NCBI GenBank assembly: GCA_030829545.1
Contig: JAURAI010000006.1
Span: 62,001-126,000, forward strand
DNA length: 64,000 nt
Source of the DNA: Candidatus Poseidonia sp.
GTDB taxonomy: Archaea; Thermoplasmatota; Poseidoniia; Poseidoniales; Poseidoniaceae
Direction of reading: 5' to 3'
Shown: positions 35,017 to 44,700 of the stretch, piece after piece
How positions within the stretch are numbered: the stretch's first letter is position 1
How the letters are laid out: the number at the start of each line of letters is the position of its first letter
Translations under genes and position numbers: made by a program
The notes under the pieces: model-generated
Databases searched by the model: none
Told to the model about the DNA's origin: nothing
What the model saw: the letters and a program-made list of their open reading frames with translations, nothing else

Positions 35017-37146
35017 TCAAACAACCTGTAAGGTATCATAACCTGAAGGTCGCATCATCCGTCCATCTCGGCACAATTTATCGATAATGTCCTCGGCTTT
35101 GCCTCGTGGAATGTCTTGGCGTTCCGCTTCGGTGAGGACATCCAGCAGTTGAGCGCTGGTGCCCGATTGATTTTGCTGGGTCGATACGATGTCAATGATA
35201 ATTTTCTCTTGATTGCGGACCTTTCCTTTCTTTCCTGATTCAATCGTGGTCAGGTCAAAGTTTTCGCCCATCAATTCATGACGCCATGTCTCCGTCAATC
35301 GGACTGCTCGCTGCGCATCCTCTACGTTTGCAACGTTGTCAAGACGAATCCGAGCGCTCGCTTCTGCCAGCCGAGAGAGGGCTTCCAATGACCGTGCTGT
35401 GATCGCAACGCTATCGGATGAATCCCCTCCTTGCTTTCGTGTTTTGACGTAATAGGCTACGATATGGGCCCTGGCTTCATCGTTCAACTTCGGATGGAAA
35501 TTACGCTTTGAGAAGGCCACGTACTTGCGCAAAACTTCCCTCGGCAAAATCAGATACTTGCCGTTGACTTTGACCGCTGTTTTCTGTGAGGCTGCATCTC
35601 TTGAAGGATGCGGGATGGTGCCATCATTCACCAATAATTCGCTCTTCCCTTTGGACCGGTTTTGGATGATGTGTTTGGCGATTTTTTCATCGCTTGATTC
35701 ATCGGGAGTATCGGTCATCAACCAGATGATATCGAAACGGGAAATGAGAGGGGGAGCCAAGTTGATTTGCGAGGTAAAGGGTACGTCGCTCACTGGCTCA
35801 AAACGGCCGCTGGTCGGGTTGGCTGCGGCCAAAACAGCACAACGTGTGCGGAGGCTCGCATTGATACCGGCTTTGGAGATGGAGATGCTCTGTTGTTCCA
35901 TGGCTTCGTGCATGCTGGAGCGATCCGCAGTGTTCATTTTGTCGAATTCGTCAATGGCTGCAAGGCCAAGATCGGCCAAGACAAGGGCCCCTGCCTCAAG
36001 CGTCCATCGGCCATCGGCTGCAGCGTCTTGCACCGCTGCCGCGGTCAATCCTGCGGCTGAAGCAGATTGCCCTGAAGCAAAACGGCCACGGGGTGAAATG
36101 GTTGACATGTAGTGCAAGAGTTGGGACTTGGCTACTCCGGGGTCGCCCATCAACAAAATATGGATGTCCCCGCGATTGCGAGTACCGTCTTCATTGACTT
36201 GGGCTTCGCCTCCAAATAATTGCAACATGAGCGATTCCTTGATTCGCTCCATACCAAAAATTGAGGGCGCGATGCTGTTGGTTAGAACGTTGTAAACTTC
36301 GGGGTCACGAGCGATTTCTTTGATTTCATTTTCTTCTTCTTCTGAAATACTGATTTCTTCGAGCGGGATGTTTTGTCGCTCAAGTGAATGGATTCGCAAA
36401 AAGATGTCAAACACGGGCGTGTCCTTGCCACCTTTGCGCTGAGAGCGAATGAAAAGAACGCCGTTGGCCTTAACGCGGTCTCCCGGATTGAGGCGCCCAG
36501 CAAGGTCTTGTTCGCCAATACAGATGATTCGCTCTGGCTGAATACCGCCTTTCATTTGCTCTGGTAATTCCTGAAGTTCAATGAATTGAGAATTGATCAG
36601 GAAGGAGGCTTGTTGCTGTAGCAAAAAGCGTGTCTGGCGTTTTGGCCGGCCACATCCTCCGTCAATTTGAGAACATTCTAGCGGTTCAATGAGTTCTTGT
36701 TCATTTGGCTGATTGAGTTCCATCGTATGGCCGCAAGCGACGCATTCGAACACAGCGGTATAGAGGCGGGGACGAACTCCGGAGATTTTAGTTGTCACCG
36801 CATCAATAGCGATGAGCATCCCGATGTCATCCGCACGGAGTTGAGATACCGTCCTCACTTGGTCGCTGGGGAGGTGAATAATTCGTATGAAGGGCATGAT
36901 ATTTCCTTCACCTGCATCGAGCAAGAATTGGCGAAGGGCTTGATTCGCCGCAAGGAAATGGTGTTCAGGGTTTGCGAGAATGTCTTGAGCAAATTCGTGG
37001 TCATAGCCTTCCACCTCTCGATAGGACACGTTGAGTGACCGCTCGTCTGGCCACATTTTTGCGAGGTTGTGAACGGCCTCGGAATACTTGTCTTGAAGCA
37101 GGGAAGTCCATCGGGCTGGGAGGTCAAATTCTTGAATCGCTGCCAT
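35017..37146 (-). CDS. mcm: MCM replicative DNA helicase
   Basis: This is the replication fork helicase. The N-terminal third has an OB fold and a zinc site (CVACGH ... CSQIDGGCGR). Residues from about 280 form the AAA+ motor with Walker A GDPGVAKS (334-341), Walker B/sensor region LADLGLAAIDEFDKM, GINASLRTRCAVLAAANP (sensor I) and the arginine finger in ISRFDIIW. The C-terminus is a small winged-helix domain (LDVLTEAERQDIPRGKAEDI). No intein interrupts it. ATG 37146 is chosen, with GGCGGTGA upstream; GTG 37155 is in frame and adds three residues. An AT-rich TATA-like site lies about 40 bases upstream. Confidence 0.95.
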   Translation of the reverse strand: MAAIQEFDLPARWTSLLQDKYSEAVHNLAKMWPDERSLNVSYREVEGYDHEFAQDILANPEHHFLAANQALRQFLLDAGEGNIMPFIRIIHLPSDQVRTVSQLRADDIGMLIAIDAVTTKISGVRPRLYTAVFECVACGHTMELNQPNEQELIEPLECSQIDGGCGRPKRQTRFLLQQQASFLINSQFIELQELPEQMKGGIQPERIICIGEQDLAGRLNPGDRVKANGVLFIRSQRKGGKDTPVFDIFLRIHSLERQNIPLEEISISEEEENEIKEIARDPEVYNVLTNSIAPSIFGMERIKESLMLQLFGGEAQVNEDGTRNRGDIHILLMGDPGVAKSQLLHYMSTISPRGRFASGQSASAAGLTAAAVQDAAADGRWTLEAGALVLADLGLAAIDEFDKMNTADRSSMHEAMEQQSISISKAGINASLRTRCAVLAAANPTSGRFEPVSDVPFTSQINLAPPLISRFDIIWLMTDTPDESSDEKIAKHIIQNRSKGKSELLVNDGTIPHPSRDAASQKTAVKVNGKYLILPREVLRKYVAFSKRNFHPKLNDEARAHIVAYYVKTRKQGGDSSDSVAITARSLEALSRLAEASARIRLDNVANVEDAQRAVRLTETWRHELMGENFDLTTIESGKKGKVRNQEKIIIDIVSTQQNQSGTSAQLLDVLTEAERQDIPRGKAEDIIDKLCRDGRMMRPSGYDTLQVV

Positions 37147-37184
37147 CGTATTCACCGCCGGAGACTAAGGGATATCTGCAACGG

Positions 37185-37192
37185 TTTTTAAT
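37185..37192 (-). promoter_or_regulatory. TATA-like element of mcm
   Basis: ATTAAAAA on the minus strand lies about 40 bases before the mcm start. Transcription starting near 37160 would leave a leader of about 14 bases, enough for the GGCGGTGA ribosome binding site. The region also separates mcm from the divergent esterase gene, for which no clear promoter is seen. Confidence 0.4.
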
Positions 37193-37333
37193 GACTTAGA
37201 CGCGAACTCTGCACCCCCTTGCTTCCACTGGAAAAGTGATGCCACACAGGCCTCCGTTTCTCACCTCTCCCCGTGTCCATTGGAATATCGCCGTGACCGC
37301 AGAGGCCTTGAAGAGCAGCGTGCATGGCTCGCC

Positions 37334-38362
37334 ATGCCTGCCCACGCCTTCACGCCCATCCGAGGCCGAATTGATCGATGGTGCTTTTCCTCTGCACGAC
37401 TCAACAATCGGCTGAACGACCCCGAAGAGCGCGAGGTACTGGTTCACCTTTCACCAGAGGGTATTGAAGCGATGGAGAAGGGTGAAGAATTGCCCGTTAT
37501 CGTTTATCTTGCACCCTTCACAGGCAGTGGCCCGCAACGAGCAGGTTGGAAGGCCTTCGCAGAAACACTGCCGCAACGGCACGAACGCTTGGTAGCGAGC
37601 GCTGCCATGAAGCCGGTCATCCTTGTCATGCCAGATACATTCACGTCGCTGGGCGGGAACCAATACGTTGACTCGCCCGTCACCGGCCAATGGTCAACAT
37701 GGTTGGCTGAAGACCTCAAAAAAGAACTGAACAGTCGATACTTAACCAATGGGAACTTTGGACTGGTCGGAAAATCCTCGGGTGGCTACGGCGCCATGGT
37801 CAACGCAATGCTCCACCCTGAAGCCTGGCATGCCATCGCATCGCATTCAGGAGACATCGGTTTTGATTTGATGTACGGTGGAACATGGGGCGAAACCATC
37901 ACGCATCTCGCCTCACACGCATCCGGTGAGGCTTATGTCAGAAACATCGCTGCATCACCATCGATGAGAAGTGCTGATTTTCACGCCCTGATGATGTGCG
38001 CTCTAGCGGCATCCTATGACCCTCGTGAAGCAAATGACACGGACGACATCGGCGTCTGCTTACCCGTTGATTTCGAAACCTGCCAAGTAGACCAAGATGC
38101 ATGGGCCCGGTGGCTTGCCTTTGACCCACTCAACATGGTCGAACAATACCATCAGGCTCTGAAGGGTCTCAGCCTCTGTTTCATCGATTGTGGAAATGCT
38201 GACCAGTACAACATTCACTATGGGACCCGCCGTTTTGCCAAGCGCCTGAAGGAACTGAATGTACCTCATCACTACGAGGAATTTGCCGGAACTCATAGCG
38301 GGATTGACCATCGACTCGATGTATCCCTCCCTCTTTTGTCAACGGCGCTTCGTTCAAATTGA
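37334..38362 (+). CDS. Putative esterase of the esterase D / enterochelin esterase type
   Basis: This 342-residue alpha/beta hydrolase has VLVHLSPEG and LPVIVYLAPFTGSG near the N-terminus. VILVMPDTFTSLGGNQYVD follows, then the nucleophile elbow VGKSSGGYGAM, the SHSGDIGFDL strand and a C-terminal catalytic histidine in FAGTHSGIDHRL. The pattern fits PF00756 (S-formylglutathione hydrolase, enterochelin esterase and mycolyltransferase relatives). There is no signal peptide, so it is cytoplasmic. The substrate is unknown. ATG 37334 starts at MPAHAFTPIRG; TTG 37280 is in frame but adds a basic leader without family support. No strong ribosome binding site is seen at either. Confidence 0.75.
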   Translation: MPAHAFTPIRGRIDRWCFSSARLNNRLNDPEEREVLVHLSPEGIEAMEKGEELPVIVYLAPFTGSGPQRAGWKAFAETLPQRHERLVASAAMKPVILVMPDTFTSLGGNQYVDSPVTGQWSTWLAEDLKKELNSRYLTNGNFGLVGKSSGGYGAMVNAMLHPEAWHAIASHSGDIGFDLMYGGTWGETITHLASHASGEAYVRNIAASPSMRSADFHALMMCALAASYDPREANDTDDIGVCLPVDFETCQVDQDAWARWLAFDPLNMVEQYHQALKGLSLCFIDCGNADQYNIHYGTRRFAKRLKELNVPHHYEEFAGTHSGIDHRLDVSLPLLSTALRSN

Positions 38363-38412
38363 GCAAGTGATTCAAGCGGTTTCTTCATGAGACGCTTTCG
38401 CGTGGACAAGGT

Positions 38413-39525
38413 ATGGACGAGCCCATGGACTATGCGAGTGCAGGGGTCGACATCGATTTGGAAGGCTCGGCTGTTGCCTCACTCATCGGTGCATTGTCCA
38501 AGAGCGTGAGGGCGCCAGGAAGCCCGGGTGCACCGGTAGATTTGCCCGGAGGTTTTGGCGGTCTCATCGAATTTGGTGACAATCTGCTGGCCATGGCAAC
38601 CGACGGCGTGGGAAGCAAATTGCAAATTGCCACTTCTCTCAAACAATGGGGGGGCGTTGGCATCGACTGCATGGCCATGAACGTAAATGATCTCCTCTGT
38701 GTCGGAGCCGAACCCATCGCATTCGTCGACTACGTTGCCGTGCCAAAACCGGACCCTGCCATTCATGCCGCTCTCGGTGCCTCATTAGCGGAAGCCTGCC
38801 GGCAGGCACGGGTCACCTTGGCTGGTGGAGAAACCGCCTCACTTCCCGGCATCGTCACGGAACTCGACCTCTCCGGTACGGCGCTTGGTTGGTTGCCGAA
38901 GGGGGAAGCCATCACCGGTGAACATCTCCAAGCGGGTGACGTCCTCATCGGATTGCCCGCCTCAGGCATTCATTCCAACGGCTACTCATTGGTTCGACGA
39001 ATCGTTGAACATGCTGGCCTCGGTTACGAAGACGAGGCACCTTTTGATGCGACGCATCCAAGCCGTGAACTGCTTCGTTGGACAGAGGGCAAAGCAACAC
39101 TTGGCGAAGTGGTACTCAATCCCACGCGAATATACTGTGACCCTGTTGTGGACTTACTCAATGCCGCTCGTGGAGAAGCATCCTTTTCCATCAACAACAT
39201 TCACGGCATTTGCCATATCACCGGAGGGGGGTTGTCCAACCTTCTACGCCTGCATGATTCGCTTGGTTGGTCCATTCATTCACCTCTCCCCGTCCTACCG
39301 GAATTTGCATGGTTGCAAGCTGCTGGAAAGGTGGAAACCCGTGAAATGTATCGCACGTTCAACATGGGAACTGGGATGATCCTTGCCGTAGCCAAAGAGC
39401 ACGCTGCAAGCATCCTCGCTTGGTTGGAGCAACGATTGCCCGGTACGGCCGTCGTGGGTGAAGTCACCAACGACGGGCATCGTGTTAGCCACGCTCTTGA
39501 AGGCGTCGAATTCACACATTACTGA
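38413..39525 (+). CDS. purM: Phosphoribosylformylglycinamidine cyclo-ligase (AIR synthase)
   Basis: PurM closes the imidazole ring of purines (FGAM + ATP to AIR). This 370-residue protein has the start MDYASAGVDIDLEGSAV, ATDGVGSKLQIA, GIDCMAMNVNDLLCVGAEPI and FVDYVAV. GGETASLPGIV, GLPASGIHSNGYSLVR, HITGGGLSNLLR and MYRTFNMGTGMILAV follow, which are all diagnostic blocks. Length is slightly above the bacterial norm of about 345. ATG 38413 follows AAGGT. It is 48 bases before trm1 in the same direction, so they may share a transcript. No other purine genes are nearby. Confidence 0.93.
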   Translation: MDEPMDYASAGVDIDLEGSAVASLIGALSKSVRAPGSPGAPVDLPGGFGGLIEFGDNLLAMATDGVGSKLQIATSLKQWGGVGIDCMAMNVNDLLCVGAEPIAFVDYVAVPKPDPAIHAALGASLAEACRQARVTLAGGETASLPGIVTELDLSGTALGWLPKGEAITGEHLQAGDVLIGLPASGIHSNGYSLVRRIVEHAGLGYEDEAPFDATHPSRELLRWTEGKATLGEVVLNPTRIYCDPVVDLLNAARGEASFSINNIHGICHITGGGLSNLLRLHDSLGWSIHSPLPVLPEFAWLQAAGKVETREMYRTFNMGTGMILAVAKEHAASILAWLEQRLPGTAVVGEVTNDGHRVSHALEGVEFTHY

Positions 39526-39573
39526 TGCGATATACATCGGTGCGGTCTTGAGGGAGAATTATCTCGCAGATGT

Positions 39574-40923
39574 ATGGCCGGGGGGCAAGACGAAGCAATT
39601 CGGCCTGGACACCTTTGGCTTGAGGGTAAAACCTTGGTTCATCTTCGTGAGGACCAGCAGCGGCCCACTCACATGCCGCGTGGTCCCGCTAAACGGACGG
39701 GTCCAGGCTTTCTCAATCCTGCCATGGCCCCCGCTCGAACTCGCTCCCTCATGTTATTGGCTGACGCTTTGGAGCATCACTGGCTTGTCAAACCCGGTCA
39801 CGACCTTCGCGCACTGGATGCATTGTGCGCTACGGGTGTTCGTGTTCGCCGCTGGCGCAATGAAATTCCAGAAGCGGTTCAGCACCGCCTTCGCATCGCT
39901 GCCAATGACTTGGATGAATTTGCCTTGAATTGGCTGAAGCGGTCACACGAATCCTTTCCACCTCACATTCGTGTTGACCATGCTCTTGAGGATGACCGCT
40001 ACGAACGGCCTCCGCAAGGAGTGATGGAAAACGGTCTTTTCATCATGCAAAACGATGCCCGAATAGCCCTGATGGAAGCGGCCTATCAGTGGATTGACCT
40101 CGACCCTTTCGGCTCCCCCGTCAATTTCCTAGATGCTGCAATCCAAGGCCTTGCACGCGTGGGTTTCCTCGAAGTCACTGCCACCGATACAGCTGCTCTC
40201 ACAGGTTCAAGCGCTTCTTCTCAACAACGCAGGTACGGAGCAAAGGGAATTGTGGACACCTATGCACATGATGATGCGGTTCGTGTTTTGCTCGGTTTGG
40301 TCGCTACCACAGCGGCTCGACACGATCGCGTGATTGAGCCGGTATTGGCACTTTTTGATGGCCATCATGTTCGTGTCAGCGTGAAGGTTGTACGGAGCAA
40401 AGAACGTGCATCAAAGGTGATGGATTCAATGGGATGGCGCATTCGTGAACCTGAAGGAAGGTATCGCTTTGTGCAACATCCAACGCCCGAGGAAGTTGAG
40501 CGTGGAAGCGGTCCGTTATGGGTTGGTTCACTCTGGAACAAAGACATCGCTGGAAGGATGACGGAGGAACGCGCCCTCCAGTTGTGCTCTCCTTCTGAAG
40601 AGGAGCTCGCCGATGCGATTCAATCTGGACTTGAATGGGACCAGGACGACCAAGAATACGCCCAGCGAGAGATACGCCGTAGCGTTCGACACATCGCTCA
40701 GGCAGCGGATTTGATGAGTCGAGAACACCTGCTGTTGCATATCGATGATGTACCAAACATGGCGGGCGTCCCTCATGCACCAAAAATGGACGTTCTCTTT
40801 TCAGCCATTCAGGAAACTGGTTTTTCTGCCGCACGAGTTCCTGATATCGATCCGTTTTTCGTCTCAGATGCTCCCTTAGAAACCATTCTCGATTGCATCA
40901 GGTCCCTTGTGGATTGCGATTGA
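39574..40923 (+). CDS. trm1: tRNA (guanine(26)-N2)-dimethyltransferase
   Basis: Trm1 makes N2,N2-dimethylguanosine at tRNA position 26. Of the 449 residues, FLNPAMAPARTRSL and DALCATGVRVRRWRNE form the SAM-binding site. NDLDEFAL and DLDPFGSPVNFLDAAIQ (D175 onwards, the catalytic motif) follow, then FLEVTATDTAALTGSS, RRYGAK and a long C-terminal domain that includes GPLWVGSLWNKDI. A separate acidic/hydrophobic N-terminus of about 30 residues (LWLEGKTLVHLRED) may be a small extension compared with other archaeal Trm1. ATG 39574 is used. Its end lies 31 bases from the convergent PAC2 gene. Confidence 0.92.
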   Translation: MAGGQDEAIRPGHLWLEGKTLVHLREDQQRPTHMPRGPAKRTGPGFLNPAMAPARTRSLMLLADALEHHWLVKPGHDLRALDALCATGVRVRRWRNEIPEAVQHRLRIAANDLDEFALNWLKRSHESFPPHIRVDHALEDDRYERPPQGVMENGLFIMQNDARIALMEAAYQWIDLDPFGSPVNFLDAAIQGLARVGFLEVTATDTAALTGSSASSQQRRYGAKGIVDTYAHDDAVRVLLGLVATTAARHDRVIEPVLALFDGHHVRVSVKVVRSKERASKVMDSMGWRIREPEGRYRFVQHPTPEEVERGSGPLWVGSLWNKDIAGRMTEERALQLCSPSEEELADAIQSGLEWDQDDQEYAQREIRRSVRHIAQAADLMSREHLLLHIDDVPNMAGVPHAPKMDVLFSAIQETGFSAARVPDIDPFFVSDAPLETILDCIRSLVDCD

Positions 40924-40954
40924 AAGCGACTCAACACACTTGCCGTAAGAGCGT

Positions 40955-41713
40955 TCAGCCGAAGGACGGGTCAATATCCGTCACGTTCTCGCTCTCGGGT
41001 GCAGGCAGCATTTGTGAGGCGTTTTCGATGATGTTGCGAACGTTGTCTTCGATCTCTCGAGCGTTTTCAAGTAATTCGCTGAGTGGAATCTCAATTCCGG
41101 TGATGTCACTGATGGCTTCAACGGCCAAGGCTGCAGCACGTGCGTCGGGATACATCGGATTGGCTTCTGAGAGAAGAGCGGTTACATCAATGCCAAGGCG
41201 GTCACCTTCTCCCAATAAGAAGCCCGTGATGCCAGCAACAATTCCTTGTTGAATGGGTTCGATGTCCAAGCCTTTGAGTCGTGCACGAGCCGCTGGGGTT
41301 GACCCAACGCCAAACAATTCTCCGTTGCTCAATTCCTTCTCGGGGCGAACCAGTCCGTCAATGATGATAAGGTGTTCAAATCCACCCTTTGTGAACCAAT
41401 CAAGTACGGTGGTCGCAAAGGGAATGTCGGTCTCTGTACCGAATTGGATTTCAGATGTGAAGACGCCGATGCCGTCGCCCTGGTAAACGCGGACGGGATG
41501 TTTAGGAACTTCGTTATGAATCAAGGCAACTGCTGGGAAAGCGGCGTTCATGACCGTTCCCAATTGCTTCAATCCCAGCTCTTTGATGATATGTGAGGTC
41601 GCGATGACGCCCACCATTCCCGCAGTCGTAAAACCACAGATGGCTACTCCGCCGGTCGTCGGGTCGGCATCTTTGTGCAAGACAAGAGCGTAGGACTGAA
41701 GATTCGCATCCAT
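40955..41713 (-). CDS. PAC2 family protein, copy 1 (proteasome assembly chaperone-like)
   Basis: This 252-residue protein has the PAC2 fold signature. VAICGFTTAGMVGVIATSHII is the 'G+...G..G..a..yLi' block, followed by FPAVALIHNEVPKHPVRVY, a VLDWFTKGGFEHLIIIDGL strand, GIVAGITGFLL and the family-typical EANPMYPDARAAALAVEAI. PAC2 proteins help assemble the 20S proteasome in eukaryotes; archaeal members are related but their job is less certain. ATG 41713 is chosen since GGAGG is 7 bases upstream; a start at 41749 would overlap that site. A second paralogue is at 54741-55544. Confidence 0.8.
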   Translation of the reverse strand: MDANLQSYALVLHKDADPTTGGVAICGFTTAGMVGVIATSHIIKELGLKQLGTVMNAAFPAVALIHNEVPKHPVRVYQGDGIGVFTSEIQFGTETDIPFATTVLDWFTKGGFEHLIIIDGLVRPEKELSNGELFGVGSTPAARARLKGLDIEPIQQGIVAGITGFLLGEGDRLGIDVTALLSEANPMYPDARAAALAVEAISDITGIEIPLSELLENAREIEDNVRNIIENASQMLPAPESENVTDIDPSFG

Positions 41714-41769
41714 GTCATTGCCTCCAGTTTCGTTCCAATGCATCGCCAATGAAAAGGCTCACGGAAGAA

Positions 41770-44700
41770 TCATTCTTCCCAAACAGCCCAATCTTCCCAG
41801 CCTTCTTCGCGATACCACCAGACACCTTCTTCATCTTCCCACCATTCAGTGCCTTGCTCATCAACGGATATGCCGCTTTCTTCTTCGAGATCTTCGGTCC
41901 ACTCTTCTTCATCTTCGACCGCTTCCGGGATGGCGTCTTCTGCAGTAGCACCGAACTCGAAGGCATCTGCGCTGCTTCCCAAAACTGGTGAGGAAGCAAG
42001 CCCTTCGGGAGCCTCTTCGTGCAGTTCTTTTCCTTCCTTTTTCAGCTCGTTAAGAGAGCGTGAGGCATTTAGATCAACTCGCTCTTCAGTTTGGTTTTTG
42101 GGAGCAGCCATGGCTTCTTCGTAGTAATCATCATCATCGTCGTCTTCAAAGAAATCATCATTTCGCTGATGCATGAAAATCACAACGCCAACGGCTATTG
42201 CAATGAAGATGACAATGCCAATACCGACCAATACGGGAGTCATTGCACTTGATGTATCATCCTCCACGACGTTCTTCGTTGAATCCTCAACCACCGGCAT
42301 CTCACCCAGCGTCCAGACGATTTCACCCTCGGTGGCCGCCATGTCTTCGGTCATAGAATCGCAGGCGTTATCGCCGATGTCCAAACAGGTGAGGTAAACA
42401 ATGTAGCCTTCACCTTGGATTCCTGGGAACATGCCTTCCGTTGGGCCGTTTCGAACCAAAGAGAACGTAAGGTCAACGGTACCATTGGCCTCTGCAGTGA
42501 GGGAGGGTGTATTGCCATCTGCCTCGTTGTGCACCACTTCAATAGCGGGTGGCGTGCCCGGGACGACCTTCCATGCAAATCCAACCATCACGTCGAAGGG
42601 GTTGGGGTTGGTGGCCGTGCAGGTGATGAGAACGTCCGTAGCGTTGCTGTCCCATTCGTAGGTCGCCGTTCCGCAATCCACTGTTGCGGGGAGGGTGACG
42701 TCGGGGAAGGTTGGACCGGTGGTCTGGTTGGTCTCGTTGGTTTCATTCTCTTCGGTGACAATGGACGCTTCAAAGGAAGTACTGACCATCATATTGGTTG
42801 TGTAAAATTGTGGATTGGTTTGGTCGAGGTAGAGGTGGAGCAATCCATCGTAGGCACCCGTGCCTGCGATTTCAAGGAGGTTGCCCCGAACTTCGGAGGT
42901 ACCGTTGCTGACTTCTGTTCCATTAGCATCCACTGCTGTCCACGTAATCTGCATGTTGGCGAGCAAACTTTGCTGGAAGGTCAGGAGTGCGTCAACGGCT
43001 ACAAATGTTTCAAAAGAGCCATCGTCGGCGAGAGGAATCAAGGTATCTGGAGTCAGAACGGTCTCAGCCGTCCCGAAGGCATCGTCTCGTTGTTGTGCAG
43101 CCGACAAAGGTTGTGTCATTTCATCGCCCTCGTCACCAGCATAGGTGATTTCCAATGCCATTGGTCCAAAGGCATCAATGGGCCCGATATTTGCTAATTT
43201 CTCAATGGTGAAGACGGCGTGTCCTGTGCTGTTTGTAACGGCATCAACGTCAAGGTTTTGTGCCGCCCCAAGGATATGGAGGGTGAGTGTTTTGTTGGCA
43301 AGGCCTACTCCATCATGATGGAGATGAGCAATGGCGTCCAACCCGCTTTGTGTACTCAACAGAATCCTATCGGGAATGAAACCGTTTGAGAAATCAGTAT
43401 AGTTCACATCGATGGTCGTTTTTATCGCCGTATCGTTTCGGGCATATACTGGTCCAACTGCAGTGACGCTTTCCGAGTAATTTCCGAAAGCATCTTCTCC
43501 GACAACCGCAACATAGTATGCCACGCCATTCTCGATTGCCTGTCCGGCATCATCCATGGAAATGGCGGCGTTAAAGGTGGAGTCATTGGTCAGGAGCGTC
43601 GGCGTCATTCCAGTGATTGATGTCATGTTCACCTTACTGACATAAACACGATGTTGTTCTATTGAAGCATCGCCAGCATCCCATCGAACGTCGAGAATGC
43701 CTCCGTCGTCATCGGGTCGATCCGTAGCCGTGACGTTCGGGATGTACGATGGGGGAAGCGGATAAGGAACGTTGACATTCATTGGCGCCGAAAGATTGCT
43801 TGTTACACCAAAGGCGTGCACGCTGCGAACCCAGTAGGTCACTGCATCACCGGGACTGACATCAAAATCGACCGTTTGGTTGGTCATGGAAGAAGCATGC
43901 TCGTTTTGCAAGTCAATCGATTCGGTTTGGTTGGCTTTGTATACCAAGAAATTTAACAGATCATCTCCAAAATCGCTCATGTTTTGCCACTCGATGCCAA
44001 CACGGTCTGATTGAAGGTCAACCAAGCGAAGTTGAGGCGTTGGTGGAAGCGCCAAATTTGGCGCCCCAGGCGTGGTGATGAGTGAGGGGTTCGCCAGAAC
44101 AAAACTTCCGTTTTGAGTCGAATTAAACAGGAGGGGTACGAGGAATGTCCCCGTACCGGCAGTCATTTGCTGGTTGAGCACGTTGGTGAGGTTACCAGAG
44201 AGATGAGGATTGGTATCGACGAGGAATTCAGAGATGTAGTTGATGTTCAAATTGGAATACATGAAATGTCCTTCCGTGAGGGAGGTCATGGTGAAATTGA
44301 TGTTCGACATCTGTATTCCATAGGCATCTGTTGAGTAAGTTCTGCCCATTGAGAGCGTGTTCAGTTGTGCGGTTAAGTTGCCAAATGGGTCCTCAATGCT
44401 GAGCATGCTCAGTCCATTTGACCCGTTTCCAGAGTAGCCTTTTGATTCAATGTCTGGAAGCCCGTTTTGGTCTACGTCATAGGCGATTTCATGCCATGCT
44501 GAGATGAAGATTCCAAGATTGGTTCCTTCGCCCGCATGGACGATGTGCTCTGCGATTCCATCGCCGTCCATATCGCCAGAAAAGACTGCACGGGGTGAAC
44601 TCCACGGGACGAGGAGTTCTGTGCTGGAGGTATCGATTCGGTTGGCAGATTGCCAAGTGGATTGAAATTGATAAGCAGTAAGATTGCCTTCGATAGTGGC

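Noticed and set aside
35525-36112. A 195-residue plus-strand reading frame inside mcm
   Set aside because: It lies antisense to the AAA+ core of mcm, which is fully conserved, and has no family-like features; it is a shadow frame.
39458-39928. A 156-residue frame overlapping purM and trm1
   Set aside because: Shares strand but differs in frame from the strongly supported PurM and Trm1 coding regions; no independent support.
42415-43197. A 260-residue plus-strand frame inside the giant surface protein gene
   Set aside because: Antisense to well-formed repeats of the surface protein; composition is typical of shadow frames.
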